A DNA stretch of 38,669 bases from positions 1-38,669 of the forward strand of contig JADGNG010000023.1 of assembly GCA_017883585.1 (NCBI GenBank), given 5' to 3'. The position numbers were made by a program, and so were the translations under genes. The notes beneath the pieces are model-generated. The model ran no database searches and had not been told where the DNA came from. It was given only the letters and a program-made list of their open reading frames with translations. This stretch comes from Candidatus Bathyarchaeota archaeon (GTDB lineage Archaea > Thermoproteota > Bathyarchaeia > TCS64). Positions within the stretch are counted from its first letter, which is position 1. Each line of letters opens with the position of its first letter. Below, one piece after another: positions 8,538 through 16,381 of this stretch.

Positions 8538-9395
8538 ATGTCGACAGTATCTGAGCAGAAAGCAGCGGTAGTCGAGCATACAGTCACCCTACTGAAGAAG
8601 TACGACATCATCGCCGTGGCGAACCTAAACAAGGTGCAGAGCGGCATGCTGATGGACCTCAGGAAGAGACTGAGGGGGCAGCTCGAGATCAAGACCGTTA
8701 AGAACACGCTGATGAGGATCAGCATGGAAAAGGCGGAGAAGCCGGCGACGACGGAGTTCATAAAGGCGGTGGCGGGGCAGAATATGTTCCTCTTCACCAA
8801 CGGGAACCCCTTCAAGCTGGCAATGAACCTCGAGAAAAGCAAGGTCGAGAGCTTCGCCAAGGCTGGGGACAAGGCGCTCAAGGAGCTGACCATCCCAGCC
8901 GGAAACACGGGCATCAGCCCGGGCCCCATGATCAGTAAGTTCGGTGGACTCGGAATCAAGACCCGCATCGAGGCGGGCAACATCTGGGTTATAGCCGACA
9001 CGGTCGTCGCCGAGAGTGGCGACGTGATCACGGCTGACATGGCCGACCTCTTACAGAGGCTCGGCATAAAGGCTGCACAGAGCGGTCTCAGCCTCAAGTG
9101 CGTCTACGAGAGAGGCATGATCATCCCAGGTGCAGACCTAATAATCGACGTCCCGAGCTACAGGAAGCAGTTCATGGAGGCCGTCGGTGGCGCGTTCCAG
9201 GTCGCACTCGCCAGCGAGTACGTCACGGCCCAGACGGCCCCGACGCTCGTCACGATGGCGCTCCAGAACGCGAAGAGGGTCGCCGTCGAGGCCGGGTACA
9301 TCACACCGGACACAGCCGCGGAGATAATCGCGAAGGCCAACGCTCAGGCGAAGAGCCTGCAGGAGAAGGTCGACGCGAAGAAACCCGCCCAGTAG
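8538..9395 (+). CDS. rpl10: Ribosomal protein L10 / acidic P0 (uL10)
   Basis: YDIIAVANLNKVQSGMLMDLRKRLRGQLEIKTVKNTLMRISMEKAEKPATTE...IPAGNTGISPGPMISKFGGLGIKTRIEAGNIWV. Confidence 0.96.
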   Translation: MSTVSEQKAAVVEHTVTLLKKYDIIAVANLNKVQSGMLMDLRKRLRGQLEIKTVKNTLMRISMEKAEKPATTEFIKAVAGQNMFLFTNGNPFKLAMNLEKSKVESFAKAGDKALKELTIPAGNTGISPGPMISKFGGLGIKTRIEAGNIWVIADTVVAESGDVITADMADLLQRLGIKAAQSGLSLKCVYERGMIIPGADLIIDVPSYRKQFMEAVGGAFQVALASEYVTAQTAPTLVTMALQNAKRVAVEAGYITPDTAAEIIAKANAQAKSLQEKVDAKKPAQ

Positions 9396-9526
9396 ACCGA
9401 TTACACGCCCCGGTTCTCAGGGTCTTTTCTCTCATATCCCCTTATCATGTGCTACTATGCATAGCGATTTTATTATTTCGTGAGTTTAAACCCCAGCCTT
9501 GTGGCGCCTAAATCAAATCGAGAATA

Positions 9527-9538
9527 GTTAATATAAGG
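9527..9538 (+). promoter_or_regulatory. Putative TATA box for the nitroreductase gene (leaderless spacing)
   Basis: gttaatataagg centred about 28 nt upstream of ATG 9560. Confidence 0.45.
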
Positions 9539-9559
9539 CGAACCGCCTCTCCCGTCAGT

Positions 9560-10084
9560 ATGGACGTTCTCAAAGCCATAGAGACGCGTAGGAGCGTCAG
9601 GAAGTACAAACCCGTCCCCGTGCCGGATGGCGACCTGAAGAAGATCCTCGAGTCGGGCAGGCTCGCCCCATCAGCGGGCAATAAGCAGCCCTGGGGCTTC
9701 GTCGTGGTGCGCGACGCTGATCGGAGGAAGAAACTCGCCACGGCAGCGAGTAACCAGATGTGGACTGCGGAGGCTGGTGCCTTCCTAGCCGTCTTCAGCG
9801 ACGCCGCCAACTCCCCCGGCGGCTACGGGAAGTGGGTCGAGAGGGACCCGATGATAGCGGTGGAGAGCATGATACTCGCAGCGTGGAGCCTCGGATACGG
9901 CACCTGCTGGATAGGTGCTTTCGACGAGGCGAAGGTTAAGGCGCTCCTCGGCATACCTGAGGACAAGAAGGTCATCTGCCTCTTCCCCGTCGGCGTCCCC
10001 GCGGAAACCCCGGACCCGAAGCCCCGCAGGGCCCTCAAGGAGGTCTTCCACGCGGAGACTTACGAGACGCCCATGGAACTCTAG
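9560..10084 (+). CDS. Nitroreductase family protein
   Basis: MDVLKAIETRRSVRKYKPVPVPDGDLKKILESGRLAPSAGNKQPWGFVVVRDADRRKKL... Confidence 0.94.
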   Translation: MDVLKAIETRRSVRKYKPVPVPDGDLKKILESGRLAPSAGNKQPWGFVVVRDADRRKKLATAASNQMWTAEAGAFLAVFSDAANSPGGYGKWVERDPMIAVESMILAAWSLGYGTCWIGAFDEAKVKALLGIPEDKKVICLFPVGVPAETPDPKPRRALKEVFHAETYETPMEL

Positions 10085-10434
10085 AGCTTCTTCTCCTCTT
10101 TTTTCACTGGCTCTATGGACAGGAACTTTAGCGTCTTACCTCCGGTGTTCCTGATCTGGTGTAGCTCGTTTGGGGCGATGTACAGCACCTCCCAAGGCGT
10201 CAGAGGGCTCGTGCCAGTTGACTCGACCACCTCCCCGGTGCCCTCTAGGACGAACATCGCGTGCTCGTAGGGGTGGGAGTGGTGTAGAGTGCTGCCTCCG
10301 GGGTTGATCTCGACCTCGGCGACCGTGAAGTTTGGCGCACCCATAGCCGCATCGACGAGCCACCTCCTTCTCGCCCCGACGGCGGGGGAGGCGATGTCCT
10401 CGAGCGGGACCTCGGCGTGGTAGAAGTGTTTCAT
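10081..10434 (-). CDS. Cupin-domain protein
   Basis: EINPGGSTLHHSHPYEHAMFVLEGTGEVVE...VLYIAPNELHQIRNTGGKTLKFLSIEP; cupin motifs 1 and 2. Confidence 0.88.
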   Translation of the reverse strand: MKHFYHAEVPLEDIASPAVGARRRWLVDAAMGAPNFTVAEVEINPGGSTLHHSHPYEHAMFVLEGTGEVVESTGTSPLTPWEVLYIAPNELHQIRNTGGKTLKFLSIEPVKKEEKKL

Positions 10435-10509
10435 GGGTATCCGTTGGAAGGGCCGTGGAAAAAGGTCTCGCTAGGAATCGTTTAATCGCGGGGCGCCAAT
10501 ATCCCAGCC

Positions 10510-11166
10510 GTGCTCAAAGGGATACGTCTAGTAATCTACGACCTCGACGGCACCCTAATCGACTCCACCGAGGCGATAGTCGAGACCTTCAACCGAATCG
10601 TCGAGGAGCAGGGAGAGGCCCCCTGCCCACGGGGGCAGATAGAGGAGATGATAGGCTTACCCCTCACCGATATGTTCAGGCGCGTCCTCCCCCCTGCGAG
10701 GCACGGCGGCGTACAGGCCTGTTGGGACAGGTTCGTAGAGATATACTCCGACGTGGGGCCCACTAAGACCCGTATACTCCCCGGCGTCCAGGAAACCCTC
10801 GCACACTTCAAGCAGGCCGGATACCTCCAGAGCGTCGCCACCACGAAGCGGGGCGACGTCGCCACCCGCCTGCTCCGCAAGCTCGGCCTCGGCGACTACT
10901 TCGACCTAATCCTGGGGATAAACGATGTGACCCACCCGAAGCCCGCCCCCGATGTCATCATCCTCACCCTAGAACGCCTTGCCGTGAAACCGCATGAGGC
11001 AGTGTTCGTAGAGGACACCACGATAGGGCTGGAAGCGGGGGTCCGTGCGGGTGTCCACACCGTCGGCGTCACCACCGGTACCCATGGCATCGATAAACTC
11101 GCGACGCTACACCCTGACTACCTAATCGACGGGCTCTCCGAGCTGACGGGGCTGATACGCCGCTAG
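10510..11166 (+). CDS. HAD-superfamily hydrolase (phosphoglycolate phosphatase-like)
   Basis: GTG start; LVIYDLDGTLIDSTEAIVETFNRI...LQSVATTKRGD...HPKPAPDVIILTLERLAVKPHEAVFVEDTTIGLEAGVRAGVHTVGVTTG. Confidence 0.92.
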   Translation: MLKGIRLVIYDLDGTLIDSTEAIVETFNRIVEEQGEAPCPRGQIEEMIGLPLTDMFRRVLPPARHGGVQACWDRFVEIYSDVGPTKTRILPGVQETLAHFKQAGYLQSVATTKRGDVATRLLRKLGLGDYFDLILGINDVTHPKPAPDVIILTLERLAVKPHEAVFVEDTTIGLEAGVRAGVHTVGVTTGTHGIDKLATLHPDYLIDGLSELTGLIRR

Positions 11167-11858
11167 CTATTGAGGGCGAACTGGAGAGCCGCCTCGGCGT
11201 GGATCGTCGTCGTATCGAAGACGGGTATCTTCGTGTCGATCTGCTTGATTAGTAGGGGTATCTCGGTGCACCCGAGGATGACGCCCTGGGCCCCATTCGC
11301 CTTGAGCCGATCCATGATGGCGAGGTAGTTCTTCCTGCTCTCGTCCTTGATGATCCCGTAGGCGAGCTCCTCGAAGATGACCCTGCCGACCTCCTGCTGG
11401 TCCTCCTCGTCAGGGACCACCACCTTGATCCCGTACTTCGCCAGCCCCTCTCGGTAGTAGGGCTTGTTCATCGCGAACTTGGTGCCGATGAGGCCAACCC
11501 TCTTTATCCCCGCCTTCTTCACCTCCACTCCCGTCGCGTCGACGAGGCTGAGTAGGGGTATGATGTTCCTTCTGTCCAGCTTCTCGTAGAGGTTGTGCAT
11601 CGTGTTGGTGGCTATGACGGCGAAGTCCGCCCCAGCGTCGTGTAGGGCGTGGAGCCCCTTCGTGAGCTCGAGCTCCATGCTCTCCCAGTCCTCGACAGCC
11701 ATCCAGTCCTCGAAGCGCTGGAAGCTGACGCTGAAGACGACCACCTCCGGGTAGGCTTGGTTGTGGAACATCTCCTCGTACCTGTGGATTATGTGAATGT
11801 AGTATGGGACAGTCGACTCGGGGGTGAGCCCGCCGAGGATGCCTATTCGCTTGTACAT
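11163..11858 (-). CDS. Aspartate/glutamate racemase family protein
   Basis: MYKRIGILGGLTPESTVPYYIHI...FAVIATNTMHNLYEKL...GVILGCTEIPLLI; paired TNT/GCTE active-site motifs. Confidence 0.92.
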   Translation of the reverse strand: MYKRIGILGGLTPESTVPYYIHIIHRYEEMFHNQAYPEVVVFSVSFQRFEDWMAVEDWESMELELTKGLHALHDAGADFAVIATNTMHNLYEKLDRRNIIPLLSLVDATGVEVKKAGIKRVGLIGTKFAMNKPYYREGLAKYGIKVVVPDEEDQQEVGRVIFEELAYGIIKDESRKNYLAIMDRLKANGAQGVILGCTEIPLLIKQIDTKIPVFDTTTIHAEAALQFALNS

Positions 11859-11897
11859 GGATCGAGAGTGATCAAACGTGTATAAGATAGGTGCGGC

Positions 11898-12368
11898 TCA
11901 CTGGGCGACGTCGACGAAGTCGCCGACGATGCCTCTTAGCTGCTCGACGGCGAGGTTCATGACAGAGTTCGGGGTCCCCGCCGCTGCCCACACCCTCTCG
12001 AAGCGGTTGAGGCTCCCGTCGAGTAGGACCTTGACCCCCGAGTCGTGTGGGAAGGGCGGAACGCCGCCTATCGGGTAACCTGTGAGGTCCTTCACCGAGT
12101 CTGCGTCGGCGTTCCCCACCTTCAAGCCGAGATGGGCGGAGACCTTCTTTGCGTCCACGCGCCTGTCACCGCTGATGACGACGACCACGACGCCCTTCCC
12201 GGCCTTAAAGACTATGCTTTTCGCTATCTCGGCGACGGTGCACCTGAGGGCGTCTGCGGCGAGCTGGCTCGTCCGCGTCGACTCGTCAAGGGTGACGACC
12301 CTCGCCTCTATGCCCTTCTCCACGAGGTAGGTGGAGACACGCTTAGAGCCGCGGAGGCTGTTGGCCAC
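11898..12368 (-). CDS. YbaK/EbsC family aminoacyl-tRNA deacylase-like protein
   Basis: GTG start at 12368: VANSLRGSKRVSTYLVEKGIEARVVTLDESTRTSQLAADALRCTVAEIAKSIVFKAGKGVVVVVISGDRRVDAKKVSAHLG...GYPIGGVPPFPHD. Confidence 0.9.
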   Translation of the reverse strand: MANSLRGSKRVSTYLVEKGIEARVVTLDESTRTSQLAADALRCTVAEIAKSIVFKAGKGVVVVVISGDRRVDAKKVSAHLGLKVGNADADSVKDLTGYPIGGVPPFPHDSGVKVLLDGSLNRFERVWAAAGTPNSVMNLAVEQLRGIVGDFVDVAQ

Positions 12369-12369
12369 C

Positions 12370-13332
12370 CTAAAGGCGCCTCCACTTCTCGATGAGGTCG
12401 AGGAGCTGTGCCTTCGTGGGACCTCCGCGAGTCTCCTTCTTCGTCGCCTTGAAGCTACCCGCCGCGTTCCCCCAGCGGAGGGCTTCGGTATCATCTAGAC
12501 CCTCTACCTTCGCGGAGGCGAAGCCGCCGATGAAGGCGTCCCCGCACCCAACGCGGTTCACGACGGTCATCCCAAACTTCTCGATTGGAACCGCGTCGAC
12601 GTGTATCATCGCGCCGACGCTGTCCTGCGTCAGGGTGCACCCCTCCTCGCCGTGCTTGATTATACACTTGAGTCCCCTGAACCTCTTATGTATCATCCTC
12701 GCTATCTCGTGGGCGGAGCTTGTGCCGAGAAGGTTCTCGTACTCTAGGTGGTTGAGGATGAAGTAGTCGATGTTGGCGAGTGTGGGCGCGAGGGCGTCGA
12801 GGCCGAGCTCCGCGTAGACGCCGGGGTCCCAGATGACTGTTACGCCGTGCTCCCTGCAGAGCTCCGCGAGGCAGCGCGCCGTCTCGAGCGGCGGGTCCAT
12901 GATTACACAGACCTTCGCCCCTTTGATCAGCTTGAGCCTTTCTGGGTCACGGAGGCAGACGCCAACTAGCTTCAGGTTGGCGCCGAAGTAGGTGTGTATC
13001 TCGTTCTCACCGTCGCCACCTATGCTAATGTAAGCCTGCCCCGACTCCTCCCCCTGGATAAATAGGAGGCCCGAGTCGTCGACACCTTCCTCCCAGAGGA
13101 TGCCGCGCTGCTTGTCGGCGATCTCGTCCTTCCCGAGGGCGCCGATGAAGGCGACGCGCTTCTTCCCGAGAAGGCGAGCGGATGCTACGGCGACGTTCGC
13201 TGCTGTCCCCCCGCTGACCCGCTGTATCTCCCGGACGGGGACCTCCTCACCAGCCCGTGGGAGCCTGTCCATGAAGAGGTTTATGTCCCAGTTTATAGCG
13301 CCGCAGGTGATGAGGTCCGCCACCCTAGCCAC
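12370..13332 (-). CDS. PfkB-family carbohydrate kinase (ribokinase-like)
   Basis: GAINWDINLFMDRLPRAGEEVPVREIQRVSGGTAANVAVASARLLG...VNRVGCGDAFIGGFASA. Confidence 0.93.
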   Translation of the reverse strand: MARVADLITCGAINWDINLFMDRLPRAGEEVPVREIQRVSGGTAANVAVASARLLGKKRVAFIGALGKDEIADKQRGILWEEGVDDSGLLFIQGEESGQAYISIGGDGENEIHTYFGANLKLVGVCLRDPERLKLIKGAKVCVIMDPPLETARCLAELCREHGVTVIWDPGVYAELGLDALAPTLANIDYFILNHLEYENLLGTSSAHEIARMIHKRFRGLKCIIKHGEEGCTLTQDSVGAMIHVDAVPIEKFGMTVVNRVGCGDAFIGGFASAKVEGLDDTEALRWGNAAGSFKATKKETRGGPTKAQLLDLIEKWRRL

Positions 13333-14266
13333 CCTTGCCGACCCTATCGGAGATCATCTTATGAAACCTCGGGGCGTCGACCTCGACGATGACTTCGTGG
13401 TTCGCCTTCAGGTTCTCCTCTCGGTGGTACCTGCGCCTGTCGACGACCGTCATCCCAATCGTGTGTGTGCCCGTCGTCTCGACCTCGACCTTGTACTTCT
13501 CTGTCTTGAACATCGTCGGGTCGGCTACGTAAGCCATGGCCATGGGGTCGTGGAGGCTGAAGCCGTTATACCTCTCCACGAGGACACCGCAGAGACCCTT
13601 GATTAGTTCGGATCGCTTTCCTTTCTTCACCACCATCTCGGCATACATAGCCTTGTTCATCCTGTAGTCGGGGTGCATCGTGGTGTCGAGGCCAGCGCAA
13701 ACCATGGGTATGCCGCTGTCGAAGACGAGCTTGGCGGCGTCTGGGTCGTGCCAGATGTTGAACTCGGCGACGGCGTTCGCGTTCCCGGAGCCGTAGGGGG
13801 TGAGGGAGAAGGCGCCGCCCATGATGACGAGGCCCCCCACTTTCTCCGGGATTGTGGGGTCGGTCAGGATAGCCGCTGCGAGGTTCGTCAGTGGCCCGAT
13901 TGCGACGAGAGTCAGCTCCTTCCCGAGCCTGTTCACCTCGTCTATGATAAGCTGGGCCGCTGCCCTCTTATCCACCTTCATCCTCGGCTCGAGGAGCACC
14001 ACGTCCATGAGCCCCATCTTCCCGTGGAAGCTCTCCGCGTTCCCCATTGGTCTAAGCATCGGATGCGAAGCGCCGCGTGCTACGGGGACATCGTCCCGCC
14101 CGAGGAACTCAAGTAGCTGCCGTGCATTGCGGGTTCCCTTCTCAACGTCGACGTTGCCATCTACTGTGGTGACAGCTTCGACCTTTATCTCAGGGCTCGC
14201 GAAGGCGAGAAGGAACGCAAGGGCGTCGTCGACGCCCGGATCCGTGTCGAGGAGTATGCGCTTCAA
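13325..14266 (-). CDS. Inosine/uridine-preferring nucleoside hydrolase family
   Basis: MKRILLDTDPGVDDALAFLLAFASPEIKVEAVTTVDGNV...LVAIGPLTNLAAAILTDP...GGLVIMGGAF; DTDPGVDDA motif. Confidence 0.95.
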   Translation of the reverse strand: MKRILLDTDPGVDDALAFLLAFASPEIKVEAVTTVDGNVDVEKGTRNARQLLEFLGRDDVPVARGASHPMLRPMGNAESFHGKMGLMDVVLLEPRMKVDKRAAAQLIIDEVNRLGKELTLVAIGPLTNLAAAILTDPTIPEKVGGLVIMGGAFSLTPYGSGNANAVAEFNIWHDPDAAKLVFDSGIPMVCAGLDTTMHPDYRMNKAMYAEMVVKKGKRSELIKGLCGVLVERYNGFSLHDPMAMAYVADPTMFKTEKYKVEVETTGTHTIGMTVVDRRRYHREENLKANHEVIVEVDAPRFHKMISDRVGKGG

Positions 14267-14321
14267 GCAAAATCACCAGTGATAGACCGATGAGCCGCTT
14301 GGGTTAATGAGCTTTACCGGT

Positions 14322-14333
14322 GGGGGGGGGGGG
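14322..14333. repeat. 12-nt guanine homopolymer
   Basis: t-gggggggggggg-taaaagg in the intergenic gap upstream of the nucleoside hydrolase gene. Confidence 0.95.
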
Positions 14334-14427
14334 TAAAAGGCGGCATGCTAAGCGTAGATCGATAGCAGTGCCATGGCCGAAGCCATTAGCGGAAAAGACC
14401 ACGCTACTTAAGCACGCCTTAAGCAAG

Positions 14428-14447
14428 GGCGAGCGCTAGCGCTCGCC
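14428..14447. repeat. Perfect 20-bp palindrome
   Basis: GGCGAGCGCTAGCGCTCGCC equals its own reverse complement; flanked by direct CTTAAG copies upstream. Confidence 0.9.
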
Positions 14448-14548
14448 TTCTCCCATCCGACATACTACACGACAAGCTCCTAGAGCAGTGGATGGAGAAA
14501 TCCTACGCGCTCGTGGCCTTGCTGTCCTTGAAGGCTAAGAAGAAATGA
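14447..14548 (+). pseudogene. C-terminal remnant resembling MmcQ/YjbR (DUF419) proteins
   Basis: Open frame LLPSDILHDKLLEQWMEKSYALVALLSLKAKKK*, similar to the typical SYxLV...LPKK tail of that family; no start codon or upstream domain present. Confidence 0.4.
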
Positions 14549-14550
14549 GC

Positions 14551-15252
14551 CTACTGCCCCTGGCCTCGAGCAATGCTCCGTTGATAGCCCTCGACTAGGC
14601 GTTTCATCCTCTCGCTCTGTGGCAGATCACTCAGCTTAGCTAGGTTGCCCCTCTTCTGCTCAGCGAGGGCATTCAGCTCCTCTGGGTGTTCCCTCCACAT
14701 TTGCTCCTCGAGGACGCGCTTTACGACGACCTCAGCGAGGAGCTCGTCAGCTATCGGGCAGTCGTCAAACTGCTTACTCCGCCCTATACTTGCCAGTAGG
14801 TCCCCCGCGGGGTAGCCACGGCAGGTTCCGGGGCGAGAGGGATAGGCAGCGCAGAGGTTGCCGTGGAGTAGCGGGCAGGGCTGGGAGACGATGAATGTGC
14901 CGTCCCCCATCGGCGCCGCCCTCATCCTATTTTTCAGCCGCTTGTACTCAACGTGCAAGTAGTCGGCGACGCCTTGGAGCTCTTCCTTCTTGAGCCGTAT
15001 CGAGCCCCTTCCCCTGCAGCAGTTTCCGCAGCGCGTACATAGGACCTGCTGAAGCGCCACAATCATTGCCACCTCCGTCTCTAGGACAACGCCGAGGCTG
15101 CTCACCGCCTTGAGGACGTCCTCTTCCCTGATCGGCGGCATCTTGATCTTCGCTTTGGATAGCCCGAGGACGCGGAAGGCGTGTGGTCCTGAAAAGGGTT
15201 TGAAGTCCTGGCGCGCCAGGAGGCGGTCGAGTGGGGACTTCTCCTCGCCCAT
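14551..15252 (-). CDS. YkgJ-family Fe/Zn cysteine-cluster protein
   Basis: LCTRCGNCCRGRGSIRLKKEELQGVADYL...FIVSQPCPLLHGNLCAAYPSRPGTCRGYP; CxxCxxCC and C..C spacing. Confidence 0.88.
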   Translation of the reverse strand: MGEEKSPLDRLLARQDFKPFSGPHAFRVLGLSKAKIKMPPIREEDVLKAVSSLGVVLETEVAMIVALQQVLCTRCGNCCRGRGSIRLKKEELQGVADYLHVEYKRLKNRMRAAPMGDGTFIVSQPCPLLHGNLCAAYPSRPGTCRGYPAGDLLASIGRSKQFDDCPIADELLAEVVVKRVLEEQMWREHPEELNALAEQKRGNLAKLSDLPQSERMKRLVEGYQRSIARGQGQ

Positions 15253-15367
15253 GGTTGGGAGTACCCTTCAACCGGCTATAAAGAATCCCCCGCCGCCTCC
15301 CCGCCAGCCGCACCTGCCCGAATTGGTTAAATACCGTGATCCGATTCAATTCGCTGGTAAGTTTAGA

Positions 15368-15546
15368 GGTGCGATCAATGCGCCAATTTATCCTCGCCTA
15401 AGCAGGAGCCAAGCTCCAAACCTAGTTCTCTCCAACGGCCGGGTCGACGCCCGGATGAATGAAACCCTGAGCTACGCAAAAGCTTTCGGCTTCTTCGGGT
15501 TTTACGCCTCCAGCCTGTGCTGAAGGGGAGGCTCGGAGGCACAGGC
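15368..15546 (+). promoter_or_regulatory. Structured leader region of the aro operon with several potential hairpins
   Basis: GGTGCG(15368-15373)/TGCGCC(15379-15384); GGAGC(15405-15409)/GCTCC(15413-15417); CCGGG(15439-15443)/CCCGG(15450-15454); GCCTGTGC(15513-15520)/GCACAGGC(15539-15546); alternative GCCTCC(15506-15511) with GGAGGC at 15527-15532 or 15535-15540. Confidence 0.5.
15455..15523 (+). CDS. Candidate Phe/Tyr-rich leader peptide of the aromatic amino acid operon
   Basis: ATG AAT GAA ACC CTG AGC TAC GCA AAA GCT TTC GGC TTC TTC GGG TTT TAC GCC TCC AGC CTG TGC TGA = [22 protein letters not shown]; 6 of 22 residues are F/Y; stop is 23 nt before the DAHP synthase ATG. No clear Shine-Dalgarno of its own. 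Confidence 0.45.
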   Translation: MNETLSYAKAFGFFGFYASSLC

Positions 15547-16380
15547 ATGTCGAAACTAGTGATATCTCAGAAGATCAAGCTCGCCGTGAAGAATGGGCAC
15601 GGCTGCGTCAGGATAAGGGTCGGGAACGTGACCATCGGTTGCGACCAGATCGTCGTTATGGCGGGGCCGTGTAGCGTAGAGAGCAGGGAGCAGGTGCTTG
15701 AGACGGCACGCATCGTCAAAGCCGCGGGCGGGCACATCCTCAGGGGCGGCGCTTTCAAGCCGCGAACCCTCCCCTACAGCTTCCAGGGACTCGGGGAGGA
15801 GGGGCTCAAGATACTCGCCGAGGCCAGGGACGAGACAGGTCTCCCGATTGTTACCGAGGTGATGGCGCCCGAGGACGTCGAGCTGGTCGAGTCCTACGCG
15901 GACATACTCCAGATCGGCGCCCGGAACATGCAGAACTTCACCCTCCTCAAGCGGGTGGGGCGTGCCGTCAAGCCGGTGATGCTTAAGAGGGGAATGTCCG
16001 CCACAATCGAGGAGTGGCTCGGCTGCGCCGAGTACATCCTCAACGAGGGCAACCCCAACGTCATACTCTGCGAGCGCGGGATACGCACATACGAGACCAT
16101 CACGAGGAACACCCTCGACGTCTCGGCAGTGCCGGTGATCAAGCAGCTCAGCGACCTGCCTGTGGTCATTGACCCGAGCCATGGCACGGGGATCAGGAGC
16201 CTCGTAGCACCGATGGCGAAGGCGGGTGTCGCCGCGGGGGCAGACGGCCTCATAATCGAGGTCCACCCCCACCCCGAGAAGGCGCTCAGCGACGGCGACC
16301 AGAGCCTCCACCCGCCTGAGTTTGCGGACCTGATGCGTGAGCTGGCCCCTATCGTGGGGGCCGTGGGGAAAAGGCTCTGA
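15547..16380 (+). CDS. 3-deoxy-7-phosphoheptulonate (DAHP) synthase
   Basis: [17 protein letters not shown]...[55 protein letters not shown]...VIDPSHGTG; ggag 8 nt upstream of ATG 15547 (GTG 15517 is an alternative in-frame start). Confidence 0.96.
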   Translation: MSKLVISQKIKLAVKNGHGCVRIRVGNVTIGCDQIVVMAGPCSVESREQVLETARIVKAAGGHILRGGAFKPRTLPYSFQGLGEEGLKILAEARDETGLPIVTEVMAPEDVELVESYADILQIGARNMQNFTLLKRVGRAVKPVMLKRGMSATIEEWLGCAEYILNEGNPNVILCERGIRTYETITRNTLDVSAVPVIKQLSDLPVVIDPSHGTGIRSLVAPMAKAGVAAGADGLIIEVHPHPEKALSDGDQSLHPPEFADLMRELAPIVGAVGKRL

Positions 16381-16381
16381 T

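Noticed and set aside
8066-9097. 343-aa reverse ORF antisense to rpl1/rpl10
   Set aside because: Entirely antisense to two certain ribosomal protein genes; long antisense frames are expected in high-GC coding DNA and the sequence resembles no family I recognise.
15439-15454. tRNA T-arm-like hairpin ccgggtcgacgcccgg
   Set aside because: Loop is 6 nt and lacks the TTCRANN consensus; no acceptor, D or anticodon stems around it.
15556-16311. 251-aa reverse ORF antisense to DAHP synthase
   Set aside because: Shadow ORF of a clearly identified gene; composition is an artefact of codon bias.
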